Shown here piece by piece: positions 8,171 through 19,056 of a DNA stretch of 64,000 nucleotides. The translations under genes were made by a program, and so were the position numbers. Positions within the stretch are counted from its first letter, which is position 1. Each line of letters opens with the position of its first letter. Under the pieces are notes generated by a model. It had not been told where the DNA came from. It was given only the letters and a program-made list of their open reading frames with translations, and ran no database searches. This DNA comes from an uncultured Aequorivita sp. (GTDB lineage Bacteria; Bacteroidota; Bacteroidia; Flavobacteriales; Flavobacteriaceae): assembly GCA_937125455.1 (NCBI GenBank), contig CAKZLK010000061.1, forward strand, positions 51,836 to 115,835. The letters are read 5' to 3'.

Positions 8171-11086
8171 TTAATTAATATAGTTAATATTTTTATTACA
8201 GATTTTATCTATTTCTTCAAAAAGAGTGATAAAATTAGAATATAGTTCTACGTCAACTTCATTTAAAATATTTTTATAGAATTTAGTCTTATCTCCCGTT
8301 ACTTCATATACACCCTCAATTCCCGTGTCAGATATCATTTTTTGATCTTCGAGGTATTCTTTAGAGAAATAATGTTCAACTTCAAAAAATTTAAACACTT
8401 GTTTCTTTTGATTGAATGATATTAACTCTTCTGGTATTGGTAATAAAACAGCATATATATTAAGCGTCCTATGTTTCTTAATTATACCATTAGTTATAAT
8501 AAAATCATTTCCTAGACTTCCATTAAATTCTTGAAATCCTTTTGCATCATTATCAAACAATCCTATTATAATTTTGCGTTTATCACCTTCTGTTTGAATT
8601 TTTTTAGATAACATCACTAAATGTTCTGCTAATTGTTGTGCTCCACCAGCTTTTGCGGAAATCACATCTTCAATTGATGTTATGTTCCAATAAGGCTCTT
8701 CATTCATTGTACAAACTCGATATGCGTGACTAATGATTGAAGCATCTGATTTACCCTCAGTGAATATTTCAACATTTTTAGAGATTTGTAATCTTTCAAA
8801 AGTTGTGTGCCTAATTTCAGATGCATTGTGATCTAAAAGAAATCTAATTCCGTTATAATGTTTGCGTTTTTTTGACTCTAGTTTATAATCCTTTCTAATT
8901 TGCGCTTGATTATTATATTCAAGAATTTCAATTGCTTCATTAAAAAGGAAGAAAAACAAAGGTTTAGAAAGAATTTTGTCCTCATCAAATAGAACATTTA
9001 ATTTAGAATCATCAGCAACTCTACCTGTATTCAACGTTGCACCAATGCAGAATAACTTATACAGTTCAGTTGTCAAATCACTTTCAAATAACGTTCCTTT
9101 TAACTTTTGTGCTTTTAAATGTAATTCATCGAATGCGAGAATTAGAGGGTCTCTTAATGTAATTGAATTATAGTGAATGTAGAACCAACTTAAATTTAGA
9201 AGGGCTATATCAACATCCCTAATCCCTTTGAAATAGGGAAACTCCTGTTCAGCCATTTGTTTAACTCCTTTATCTGCTTTCATTAATAAGTCAAGAGCTT
9301 TAACGACTGCATTTTTTCGTTCTTTGGAGTCTGTCATCCACAAAGATTGAAGCACATAACCTAAACCTGATATTGCCAATAATTGGTCTGGTAACTTACT
9401 ATAATCATCAACCCTTTTAACAAGTTTATCCAAAAATTTAGACATTTTTCTAGTTCTACCTGTATAAAATATAGCTGTGTTTTGCCAATTATATTCTGTG
9501 AACTTACTAATTACTTCGTTCTCTAAATCTATTCTATTTTCACTATTGAAAATCTCACGTGAAGCATAGTATTCTAAAAAGTGGTCGTGCTGAAAAGTTA
9601 CAAAACCTTGTTCATCAATGCAAAGAACACCTGTTCCATCGGTCATACCTTTAATCAATTGCGGAATAACTCCTTTCTCTATCGTTATAGATTGTCCTTT
9701 AAAATAATTTACTAAATAATCTATAAAATCCTCTTTCTCCATACGACTCCTATTAGGTGTCTGTATAATCTTCAATGCATACATTTCAAGTATTTGCTCT
9801 TTTAAATTAATTTTTAAAAAATCAAGTTTTGAGTTAACATTTAGTCTTCCAAGTAAAAATGTATTAAAATTGTCATAGACATCTGTTAAAGTAGCTGGGA
9901 CTTCATAACCATTTTCATCATAAAGAATTGATAACAATGAAATAGTTAGCGGTGTAGCTGGAACTTTATCAAGAATTTTATTCTCTAACAGACTATCCCA
10001 AAGCTCATCAGATTTTTTTAAATCTTGTTTAAAAAATGTTGTTAAATATTGCTTAACCTGTCTTAAGTCAAAGTTTGAAATAAATGTTAGTAAGTGAGAG
10101 GGAACTTCGCATTCATTAGTTAGGGTTTCATGATTTCTTGTAGCCAAGATGAAGTTAGTATTTTCATTTTTTGTAAAAATGGTTAACTCTTCGAAAATAC
10201 TATTCTGTTTTTGTATCTCAAATTCATCAATAGAGTCAATAAGAATAAGCACCCTATAATCATCAAAAACTTTATCGAAATTCTCTTTCCCAACAAATTC
10301 TGTAATTTGACTAGTTACCGAATCAGCAATGCTATAATTTGAGGAAACAATAAGACTTGTTTTCAATCTAATAGGTAATATTTTTTCTGTCGTAGTATCA
10401 TTCAACTTTACAGCTAATCGCCCTATTTCTTTTAATAATGTGGTTTTACCAGTTCCTGCATCACCAGTAATTATATAATTACCTTTTAACAGATAACTTT
10501 CTATCTTAAATCTAACCCTTAAATGTCTTTGGGTTTCAGCATCTTCTTTAAAATAAAATATCTTCGGTTCAATAAAAAAGTTAAGCGATTTTTCAAACTT
10601 ACCATCTAATTTGAGAATTTGATTCAACTCAGATATTCCTTGAGTTGACTTAAGAAAAGCATCTTCAAATGCCTTTAAAAAAACGTCATTATGTCCCCAA
10701 TATTCAGATAATTTATCATCTATTATTTTTGATACTTTAATTGCATCCCAAAACTCAATTTTGTCAGTATTCAAGCTTTTTAAAATCCACTTTTGGAAAT
10801 ACTGAGATATTTTTTTTCTATGACTTGTTAAGATTATTACATTATCATCTTTAATATAATTTTTTTGAATTGTTTCTAGTACAAATGGAATCTTACCATT
10901 TAACTCACTCAAAAAACAAAAAACTTTAAATGGCCTTTTATTTACTATACCGTCTTCAAATGCAAATATGGTGTACTGGTCTATAATTTTTACTTCCTTA
11001 AAACCTATTTTTTCTAAAAGTATAGCAGTCAACGTTATTAGACTCTCCGTATCTTCAATATTTTCTAATCTATATTTTTCACTCAT
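8171..11086 (-). CDS. NACHT/STAND NTPase with possible nuclease-like N-terminus and C-terminal TOPRIM-like domain
   Basis: Walker A ITGDAGTGKTTLL; Walker B VLILIDSIDEFE; C-terminal EIFTEGKSDASII ... AGGAQQLAEH ... KIIIGLFDNDAKGFQEF resembling OLD-type TOPRIM motifs. Confidence 0.7.
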   Translation of the reverse strand: MSEKYRLENIEDTESLITLTAILLEKIGFKEVKIIDQYTIFAFEDGIVNKRPFKVFCFLSELNGKIPFVLETIQKNYIKDDNVIILTSHRKKISQYFQKWILKSLNTDKIEFWDAIKVSKIIDDKLSEYWGHNDVFLKAFEDAFLKSTQGISELNQILKLDGKFEKSLNFFIEPKIFYFKEDAETQRHLRVRFKIESYLLKGNYIITGDAGTGKTTLLKEIGRLAVKLNDTTTEKILPIRLKTSLIVSSNYSIADSVTSQITEFVGKENFDKVFDDYRVLILIDSIDEFEIQKQNSIFEELTIFTKNENTNFILATRNHETLTNECEVPSHLLTFISNFDLRQVKQYLTTFFKQDLKKSDELWDSLLENKILDKVPATPLTISLLSILYDENGYEVPATLTDVYDNFNTFLLGRLNVNSKLDFLKINLKEQILEMYALKIIQTPNRSRMEKEDFIDYLVNYFKGQSITIEKGVIPQLIKGMTDGTGVLCIDEQGFVTFQHDHFLEYYASREIFNSENRIDLENEVISKFTEYNWQNTAIFYTGRTRKMSKFLDKLVKRVDDYSKLPDQLLAISGLGYVLQSLWMTDSKERKNAVVKALDLLMKADKGVKQMAEQEFPYFKGIRDVDIALLNLSWFYIHYNSITLRDPLILAFDELHLKAQKLKGTLFESDLTTELYKLFCIGATLNTGRVADDSKLNVLFDEDKILSKPLFFFLFNEAIEILEYNNQAQIRKDYKLESKKRKHYNGIRFLLDHNASEIRHTTFERLQISKNVEIFTEGKSDASIISHAYRVCTMNEEPYWNITSIEDVISAKAGGAQQLAEHLVMLSKKIQTEGDKRKIIIGLFDNDAKGFQEFNGSLGNDFIITNGIIKKHRTLNIYAVLLPIPEELISFNQKKQVFKFFEVEHYFSKEYLEDQKMISDTGIEGVYEVTGDKTKFYKNILNEVDVELYSNFITLFEEIDKICNKNINYIN

Positions 11087-11298
11087 TGTTAACTGCTAAT
11101 TTTATTTTTATAATACTCGAATATAGAACATATATATAAATCGTATTAATTCGCTTAACATGCCCTAAAATATTATTGTGCTTTCTTATCTAAATCTCTA
11201 TGATTATTTTCTTTTGTCTAATTTAATGATATTTAAATAACATTTCTTATTCAGTTCTTGTAGTTAGATATTAATTCCAGAAAACAAGGTTGTTAATT

Positions 11299-12444
11299 TC
11301 ATAACTCTTCTAAGTATTTGTTAATATCAAAATCCTTAAATTCTTTAGAATAAGAAACATATAAAGGATGTCTAGGATGTCCATATTTAGTAGTATCGTC
11401 ATAATGAAGCCATCTATATGAAGCATCGAAATTTTTAGAAAGTTCTTCTAAACAATCTTTAAGAAAAGGACGATGCTCAATGGTAGTACCCCAAGCAGCC
11501 CAAATGTCTTTAAATTTATACATTTTAAGAACTTCTTGAATAGCTTTGTTATTTGCTTTAATACCATCATCATTACTGACCAAATCAATATTATTAGGAT
11601 AAGTGTCACGCTGGGGATAAATATTGAGCATTAACCATCCATCGTAGCCGTTTAACTCAGCAATCCTGTTTACTTTTTTTAAAGTTGAATCAAGTCCTTC
11701 TGGAGTGGCAGTGCTCGGATTAATTCCTATACAAATGAGATTTCGAGTACCTATCCGCCCTAAAGTATACCTACTACTATTATCTTCATTATGTTCATAA
11801 ACCCATTTATATTTATTGGACGACAATTTTAAAAAATAGTATCTCCCAACAGTAGTCCAATTGAAAACATAACTACCTCTTAAATTAATATCTACATCAT
11901 ATCCACCAATTGGAGTGTTTAGAGTAATTCCATTAGTAAATGATTTTCCATCAGAAATATCAAAGTCCCATTTCTTACCTAATTTTTTTTGAGGAAAAAC
12001 CAAACGTTTTAAATCTGTCATAACTAATACAATACCATCAATATAATTTTCAGTAAATGAATAGTGCTCTAGTAATTGAAGATCCTCATAAACGTCTTTC
12101 ATAAATATATCTGAAGCACCCCGTTTACCACCACTAGAAGCATATTCTTTATAGCATTTCATTTCAATAGGTAAAAAACACTTCTTGTCACCCTTCACAA
12201 TTTCAACAACAATATCACACTCTCGCATTCTACCATTTAAAGGAATTCCTGTTTCAAGCTCCAACTCCACTGATTCATCATCATTATAAACAACAAGATC
12301 TAGAGTATTTTTGAGTAAATATGCAAACTGCAATTGCATAGAGGCCTCCTTATTAATTGAAATAAGACCACACCCTACTTTTGCTGAAAAACTATCCCAA
12401 CATAGGTCAGTTGTTTTATGAACTCTATTAATTAATGCTTCCAC
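11299..12444 (-). CDS. DUF1643-domain protein fused to an N-terminal PD-(D/E)XK-like domain
   Basis: C-terminal ICIGINPSTATPEGLDSTLKKVNRIAELNGYDGWLMLNIYPQRDTYPNN; N-terminal ECDIVVEI...CFLPIEMKCYK. Confidence 0.6.
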   Translation of the reverse strand: MEALINRVHKTTDLCWDSFSAKVGCGLISINKEASMQLQFAYLLKNTLDLVVYNDDESVELELETGIPLNGRMRECDIVVEIVKGDKKCFLPIEMKCYKEYASSGGKRGASDIFMKDVYEDLQLLEHYSFTENYIDGIVLVMTDLKRLVFPQKKLGKKWDFDISDGKSFTNGITLNTPIGGYDVDINLRGSYVFNWTTVGRYYFLKLSSNKYKWVYEHNEDNSSRYTLGRIGTRNLICIGINPSTATPEGLDSTLKKVNRIAELNGYDGWLMLNIYPQRDTYPNNIDLVSNDDGIKANNKAIQEVLKMYKFKDIWAAWGTTIEHRPFLKDCLEELSKNFDASYRWLHYDDTTKYGHPRHPLYVSYSKEFKDFDINKYLEEL

Positions 12445-12698
12445 TTAATTTCATCTTGAACTTCAACTAAATATGTGAACTCATCAGAATCGGGTAAATA
12501 AATATTCTCAAATTCACCAATTTTCAAATACACCTCTTGCGAATTCGTATCTATGTTATTTCGTCTATCGACAATTATTTCTTGTCCGTTCCAATTGGTT
12601 TCATAGACAGTATTTCCTTTTAATTCCCATTCAAGCAGTCCATCTTTTGAAGCTTGTAAAAGTTCTGTAAAGTGTTCAATAATTTTTTCAATTTCCAT
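12432..12698 (-). CDS. small hypothetical protein, overlaps the DUF1643-fusion gene by 13 bp
   Basis: ORF track, same-strand overlap suggests operon. Confidence 0.5.
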   Translation of the reverse strand: MEIEKIIEHFTELLQASKDGLLEWELKGNTVYETNWNGQEIIVDRRNNIDTNSQEVYLKIGEFENIYLPDSDEFTYLVEVQDEIKWKH

Positions 12699-13373
12699 TT
12701 GCTTTTCTCTGATTTAAAACTTCTTCTATCACATCAATTTTACCTCTGACTAAATCTAATTTAAGGTAGTTTAGTATTCTTTTAGATATTTGATTTCTTT
12801 CCTTGTGGTTCTAATAGTTAAATCAAATTCAAATTTATCATTGATAAATTCAATAATTTTATGTTACTCATTAAAACTTGAATATTGATAAACAATTCAT
12901 AATATTTGGCTATATACCCGACTTTAAGCACTTGTTTCTTAAATAAAACATTTTTGAAATAAAATCCGATTCAATATAAATTTTATAATAGTATTAATTT
13001 AATTTGTTCAAATTAAACCTTATGAAAGTTATACCATTTTGAAACGCTAGCCACTCAATTTAATCAAAAATTAAAGTTCTACCAATTTTACTTTCGCAAG
13101 TAAGCAGCAACTCGCCTTTCTTTGGAAATTCATTTTTGATAATCTCTTGATAGTTTCCTCTGGGAGTTGCATATTACATTGAAATTATGGTGTTGGGAGA
13201 ATACCTTTTTTTGATGTTGGAGGCCTAACTACCTCTTTGTAAACGAACGAACGAGAGAACGCACGACATTAACCCAAACAATAACTATGAGGGGGTATTA
13301 CAAAGATGATAATAATTGGAAAAAAGGCAGTTATGAATATTAAATCATATAAAAAAAGTATTTTTAGCCCATT

Positions 13374-14327
13374 ATGGCGAGAGATTTTGATTATTTACTT
13401 AAAAAACATGGTCGTGAAGGATCACGACAGGTTTTTGAGGATTGCTGTGCTAAAGCACTTTCGAGTGAGTTTAAAGATGCCTATCCTATTGAATGTAATC
13501 CTGGAGATGAGGGCATAGATGTATTTGTCGGTGATTTTACAGAAGAAATAGATGTTTATCAATGTAAATGTTTCTTTTATGAAATTGGGGATAGTCAAAT
13601 AGCTCAGATTAATTCTTCTTTTAAAAAATCTATCGAATCAAAAACATACAAATTAAAAAAATGGATTTTATGCGTTCCAAAAAGTCTTACAATAGATGAA
13701 GTTAAATGGTGGAGTAAATGGAAGAAAAGTAAAGAGAAAAAATTTAAAGTAGAGATAGATTTAATGGATAGCATTAAATTGTTGAACCTCATTACAAAAC
13801 ACAATTTACATTTAGAATTATTTGATGAGGAAGAGTTAAATAAACTTGACCAAGTATTGGAGCATTTGGCTGAAAAAAAACAATCGCTAAAAGAAATATT
13901 TGACTTACCGTTAGATATGGATTATTCCGAGAAACTTTTTACACTAAAACTTCAATCAGCTAACATAAATGAGCATTTAGATGTATTTAATAAGCAGTTT
14001 TTTAATGCCGAAATTTTGACTAAAGAAGTAGAAAGTCGCAATATTGTGAATGAATTAAAAGAATTGAAAAGCCTCAGGTCTGTATTGAATGAGGTTTGGT
14101 TAACCCAATATATGTTATATGAAGATCAGTTTGATGGAAATAAGCTTTTGGCTATTTTAAATAAAAGAATTGAAGATTTAAATGGTACTGAGACATTAAG
14201 AACAAAGCTTGATGTTAGTTCCTCTGAAAAAAAAGGGATTTTGCATCAATTGGCAGATGAATGTACAATAGGCTGGGTAAGAAATTATAAAGATAGGCTC
14301 ATAGAATTTTTAGAAGAAAACAAATGA
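13374..14327 (+). CDS. ABC three-component system effector-like protein with Mrr-like restriction endonuclease domain
   Basis: PD-(D/E)XK core NPGDEGIDVFVG...IDVYQCKCF; translationally coupled to the next gene. Confidence 0.65.
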   Translation: MARDFDYLLKKHGREGSRQVFEDCCAKALSSEFKDAYPIECNPGDEGIDVFVGDFTEEIDVYQCKCFFYEIGDSQIAQINSSFKKSIESKTYKLKKWILCVPKSLTIDEVKWWSKWKKSKEKKFKVEIDLMDSIKLLNLITKHNLHLELFDEEELNKLDQVLEHLAEKKQSLKEIFDLPLDMDYSEKLFTLKLQSANINEHLDVFNKQFFNAEILTKEVESRNIVNELKELKSLRSVLNEVWLTQYMLYEDQFDGNKLLAILNKRIEDLNGTETLRTKLDVSSSEKKGILHQLADECTIGWVRNYKDRLIEFLEENK

Positions 14328-14797
14328 TAGCCATTGGTGAAAAATACGAGCTTGTAATAAGTTCAATGAGGGTTTTAAATTTGCTTGAAGCATTTAAGAA
14401 TAATAAAACCTATCAAATGACCTTTGATAAAATTATTTTATTTGATTTCTATATGAAGTTTCCTCAAACAATGATTAGAGAGGGTAATGATATATCAAAT
14501 TTCGATTTTGAAGAGCTTTATTCTTTTTTTCACGCTCACCCCGATAGAGATAGTTATCACAGAATATTAAATTTTGTTCGATCTAAAAGACTTGTTTCTA
14601 AAGAAATTTTAAACTCTTCATTTATTTATAAAATCACTGAAGTGGGAATTGAGATTGTTAATGATATTGAAAATCCATTTGCTGAAAGAATGAGGGCAAA
14701 TGCTCTTTTAATCAAAAAGAACATATCTAAACTGAGTGATACAAAAATTAAGGAGGAAATAAATTCGAAAAGCTTAAACAATATACATCTTTTATGA
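14324..14797 (+). CDS. ABC three-component system middle component-like protein
   Basis: ATGA overlaps on both sides between the REase-like and SMC-like genes. Confidence 0.6.
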   Translation: MIAIGEKYELVISSMRVLNLLEAFKNNKTYQMTFDKIILFDFYMKFPQTMIREGNDISNFDFEELYSFFHAHPDRDSYHRILNFVRSKRLVSKEILNSSFIYKITEVGIEIVNDIENPFAERMRANALLIKKNISKLSDTKIKEEINSKSLNNIHLL

Positions 14798-16707
14798 GAT
14801 TAAGATTAAATAAATTAACGCTAATAGGAGACGACAAGCACTACGAAGTTGTATTTAAAGATGGGTTAAATTTTATCACTGGCCCTATTTCAACAGGAAA
14901 ATCTACAATTCTTGAACTAATCGATTATTGTCTTGGCAAAAAACGTCATAAAAACTACGAAGAAGTAAGATTAAAAAGCAAATATGCTGCTTTAGATCTT
15001 TATTTAAATGAAAAAAGGTTTTTAATAGAACGCCCTCTATTTTCTTTTGATTTACCAGTTAAGATTTATAATTGGAATGAAGAAGAAAATAGGTTTGATG
15101 ATGATTTTGATTTTTTTATAGTTACAAATCCAAAAGAAGAAAATTCATTAGCCAGGTTTTTACAAGAGAAGCTCGAAATACCTGATATGAAACTATCAGG
15201 GCAAACATTTAGTTTTAGAGATTTATTTAAATACTGTTATATTTCTCAAACTAATATTGATAGCGAAAATTTGCTTGACGAGAAGGATTACGCTAAAGCT
15301 TTTAAGAGAAAACCTACGTTAGAAATTATACTCAATTCTTTGAATCAATTATTAAATGAATTGAAAAACGATAAAAAGGAGCAAAGGCAATTCATCTATG
15401 AACTTTTAGACAGAAAAGAAGCGATTGTAAAGTTTCTTAGAGATGTAGAGTTGTTTTCTACAAAATCTGAAAATGAAGATAGAAAAGCTGCATTGATAAT
15501 AAAAAGAACTGAATTTTTATCGGAACTAATTGATGTAAAAAATAATGGAAAACTTAAAGATGATAATACAAAATCTTTGGAGTATCAATTGTTTAAATTG
15601 AGGGATGAAATTGAAAGTCTTAAAGAAGAAGAAAGTGAGATTAGAAAATATATAAGTAAACTAAAATTGTTATCAAATCAGTATTCTAATGAAATAATTA
15701 AATTAGATTATCTAATATTATCTAACGGAAAATTACAAAGCATTGAGTTTTATTCATGCCCTTCTTGCAGTGCTGAAATAGATAAAAAAGAACATAAAAA
15801 TTGTGATTTATGTGGAAATATATTAACGGAATACAATGAAGATGAGGAAAAGGCTATAAAATTAGAAAGGAAAAGATTAAATATAAGATTAAATTCTCTT
15901 GACAATTTTATTGAAGAGCAAAATGATTTACTTTATGAAAAAAATAAATTAAAGGAAAATAAAATAAAACAGATTGCAGGAGTTGAAGATAAAATTGACA
16001 CTATACAAAATCAATATATCAGTCCATTTATAGAAAAAATAGAGCTGCTAAATAGAAACATAGGAGAATTAGATAAAAAAATTGAAAATTTCGAATTAAG
16101 TACGAATGTTCAAGAAGAGTTGACAATGTTATCAGATAATATCCAGAAAAATGAGAATAAGCTGAAAGCTATTTTAGATCAAATTGCAGATATAGAAAAG
16201 GATAGCACGGATTTTTCAAATATCATTAATAAACTCAGTAAGATATTCAGTAATATTTTGAAAAATTTTCAATTCCCAAAATTGAATAACGCTTATATAA
16301 ATGATAAAAATTATTTGCCTTATGTTAGAGGAACCAAATATGATGAGATTGGAAGTTTGGGGGCTGTTACTTTAGTTAATATAGCATATTTTTTATCCAT
16401 TTTAGAATTAAGTTTAGAACTAAAAAAATCATATCACCCAAAAATACTACTTCTTGATACTGTGGGTAAAAACCTTGGAACTAGAGAGGTTGAAGATGGT
16501 GATGATGAATTTAGAGATACTAAAATATTCAAATCCCTTTTCAAATACTTAGTAGAGTTTTCGGAAAAATATAAAAGTCAAATGCAATTATTTGTTATAA
16601 ATAATGATTACACAGAAGATATAGTGGAATCTGATATTATTATAAAATTTGATGGAGATGGTACGAAGGGCATCAAATATGGTTTGATTGATGATGTAGT
16701 AACTTAG
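14794..16707 (+). CDS. SMC/RecF-like ABC ATPase (DUF3732-type) with zinc-hook
   Basis: Walker A GPISTGKSTILELIDYCLGKKRHKN; Zn-hook CPSCSAEIDKKEHKNCDLCG; flanking coiled-coils; LLLDTVGKN. Confidence 0.75.
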   Translation: MRLRLNKLTLIGDDKHYEVVFKDGLNFITGPISTGKSTILELIDYCLGKKRHKNYEEVRLKSKYAALDLYLNEKRFLIERPLFSFDLPVKIYNWNEEENRFDDDFDFFIVTNPKEENSLARFLQEKLEIPDMKLSGQTFSFRDLFKYCYISQTNIDSENLLDEKDYAKAFKRKPTLEIILNSLNQLLNELKNDKKEQRQFIYELLDRKEAIVKFLRDVELFSTKSENEDRKAALIIKRTEFLSELIDVKNNGKLKDDNTKSLEYQLFKLRDEIESLKEEESEIRKYISKLKLLSNQYSNEIIKLDYLILSNGKLQSIEFYSCPSCSAEIDKKEHKNCDLCGNILTEYNEDEEKAIKLERKRLNIRLNSLDNFIEEQNDLLYEKNKLKENKIKQIAGVEDKIDTIQNQYISPFIEKIELLNRNIGELDKKIENFELSTNVQEELTMLSDNIQKNENKLKAILDQIADIEKDSTDFSNIINKLSKIFSNILKNFQFPKLNNAYINDKNYLPYVRGTKYDEIGSLGAVTLVNIAYFLSILELSLELKKSYHPKILLLDTVGKNLGTREVEDGDDEFRDTKIFKSLFKYLVEFSEKYKSQMQLFVINNDYTEDIVESDIIIKFDGDGTKGIKYGLIDDVVT

Positions 16708-16798
16708 AATAGACCTCAAGCATAGTACAATTATAGTACAAGTTTAAAACTAAAAAAAGCTAACCTATTAATTATAATAGAGTTAGCTTTCTTATTTG

Positions 16799-16856
16799 TA
16801 CAGGCGGATAGACTCGAACTCTCACACCTCACGGCACTAGATCCTAAGTCTAGCGT
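16799..16856 (-). pseudogene. displaced 3' portion of a tRNA-Leu (attachment-site remnant)
   Basis: Reverse complement ACGCTAGACTTAGGATCTAGTGCCGTGAGGTGTGAGAGTTCGAGTCTATCCGCCTGTA; completes the 5' fragment at 43137-43175. Confidence 0.85.
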
Positions 16857-17079
16857 ACATTTGCCTAAATGTCACCAAAGTCATTCATTTTCAATTAATT
16901 ACTAAACATTTAATTTTTTATAATATCATCTAAAATTAATTGATTTCAACATTTGTTGTACCTATGTTGTACCTATAAAACCTAATTAAATTGTATCTTT
17001 AGGTTACGTAAACATTCAAAAATGAATGTTTTACCTATGTTGTACCTGATTTGACTTTCGTGAGAAAAACAGGCTAACA

Positions 17080-18294
17080 ATGTCTTCTAATGCAAAAATA
17101 ATACTTCGTAAAAAACCGAATAAAGAGGGGCTTTTCCCCCTTGCTATTCGAATTACAAAAAATCGCCGATCTTCCTATCGATTCTTCGGGCACTATATTG
17201 AACTGGAGGATTGGGACGAAAAAAACATTCGGGTCAAGAAGTCCCATTCAAATTCTGATCACTTAAACAGTCTGCTCTCGCAAAAACTTGCCGAAGTGAA
17301 TAAAGCCTTAATTACACTCCAAACTGAAAAAAAGGATGCTTCAGCAAATCAAATAAAGAGAGAAATCTATTCCTCAAGCAAAAAGGGAAGCTTCTTTGAT
17401 TTGGGACAGGAACACCTTGATAACCTAAAAATTTCAAAAAAGCTAAATCGCCTTTCCTGTGACAAAGCTTGGATAGGATTTGTTCTAAAATTTCACAAGT
17501 CAAAGCAGTTATCGTTTCAAGAAATTGATGAACGGTTTTTAAAAAAACTAACATTATACCTACGCACAACGTACACACTTTCCGAAACATCTATAATGAA
17601 CATTCTAGTCATTATTAGGTTATTATTTAATAGAGCCATTAAACAAAAAATTGTTAGTAGTGAACTATACCCTTTTGGATCAGACCAAATTAGAATCAAG
17701 TTTCCCGAGACTTCCAAAATCGGATTAAATATTGAAGAAATTAGAAAAATAGAACAATTAGAGAATCTTTCATTACAGGAGGAACATACTCGGAACGTTT
17801 GGCTATACAGCTTTAATTTCGCCGGAATGAGGGTTTCAGATGTATTAAAATCTAGGTGGTCTGATATATATGATAACAGGCTACATTATAGAATGAACAA
17901 AAATTCAAAAATGTTATCACTTAAAATACCCGTTAAAATATCTGAAATTTTAGAATACTATATTTTAGAAAAGAGAGAAGAAAATGATTTTATATTTCCC
18001 GAAATGAAAAAGGCGAATCTCGACGATGCAAGAGATGTTTTCAATAAAATCAAAACAGCAACAAAAAAGTTTAATGATAACCTTAAATCTATTTCAAAAA
18101 AGGCGGGAATAAACAAAAAACTAACGATGCATATTGCTCGGCACAGTTTTGGGAATATTGCAGGGGATAAGATCCACCCTTTAATGCTGCAAAAATTATA
18201 TCGCCATAGCGATTTAAAAACAACATTAAATTATCAAGCTAATTTTATACATAAAGATGCTGACGAAGCATTGGATAGTGTTATAAATTTCTAG
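17080..18294 (+). CDS. Bacteroidetes-type tyrosine recombinase/integrase
   Basis: Catalytic motifs FAGMRVSD, HIARHSF, LYRHSDLKTTLNY; adjacent to left attachment site. Confidence 0.9.
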   Translation: MSSNAKIILRKKPNKEGLFPLAIRITKNRRSSYRFFGHYIELEDWDEKNIRVKKSHSNSDHLNSLLSQKLAEVNKALITLQTEKKDASANQIKREIYSSSKKGSFFDLGQEHLDNLKISKKLNRLSCDKAWIGFVLKFHKSKQLSFQEIDERFLKKLTLYLRTTYTLSETSIMNILVIIRLLFNRAIKQKIVSSELYPFGSDQIRIKFPETSKIGLNIEEIRKIEQLENLSLQEEHTRNVWLYSFNFAGMRVSDVLKSRWSDIYDNRLHYRMNKNSKMLSLKIPVKISEILEYYILEKREENDFIFPEMKKANLDDARDVFNKIKTATKKFNDNLKSISKKAGINKKLTMHIARHSFGNIAGDKIHPLMLQKLYRHSDLKTTLNYQANFIHKDADEALDSVINF

Positions 18295-18690
18295 AAAAGA
18301 TTTAATTTTTACATTTAAAATTTTAAATCTAAAGCCAATTGTTCTTGTGACCGTTTTTTTTGCTAATCACGATTTTTAGCTTGAACCCAAAGATCTTGAT
18401 TTATACACTATTACTATTAATCACATGTTAAAGTGACTATATTAGGTAAAATTATACACGCAAAAATGCATTGTTTATAAATTTATTTTTTAGTTTTATT
18501 GCTCAAGTTATTCTCCCCAGTTAAAACTTGCATTATACCATTAGTTAATGGTGTTACAGCTTACAAACTGTATTCGTGCAAGTATCTTAATTTTTTTTTA
18601 ATTCGTATTGTAATCATTAGTTACAAAACTATTGTGTCTTTATAATGGCAGAGTAAAAGTTTTGTTCTAAAGATAATCAATTGACTTAGC

Positions 18691-19056
18691 ATGCTGGAAA
18701 TAGGACATAAACTGAAACAGATTCGTGAAGACAAAAAAGTATCACAGCAGGAGGTGGCATACTACCTTAAGGTATCGCAAAAAACCTACTCCAATATAGA
18801 GGCCAATAAATCGTCTTTATCGATTATACAATTATTTAAGCTCGGGACATTTCTAGATTTCAATATAATGGAATTTTTAAAGGAACAACAATTTGTTTTC
18901 AACAAAGTCAATAATTTATCTCATAAGGAAAATGACAATACCTTACCAAAAAAACTTCTTGAACAGTATGAATATCGAATAAGAGAAAAAGAGCAACTTA
19001 TCGTGCTCTTAAGGGAAAAAATAACCTCGCTTCAAATAAAATCCAATGAGAAGTAG
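18691..19056 (+). CDS. XRE-family transcriptional regulator
   Basis: LKQIREDKKVSQQEVAYYLKVSQKTYSNIEANKSSLSIIQLFKLG. Confidence 0.85.
   Translation: MLEIGHKLKQIREDKKVSQQEVAYYLKVSQKTYSNIEANKSSLSIIQLFKLGTFLDFNIMEFLKEQQFVFNKVNNLSHKENDNTLPKKLLEQYEYRIREKEQLIVLLREKITSLQIKSNEK

Noticed and set aside
16799-16880. Functional tRNA at left element end
   Set aside because: Sequence beyond 16856 does not supply a D-arm or acceptor partner; only a 3' fragment.
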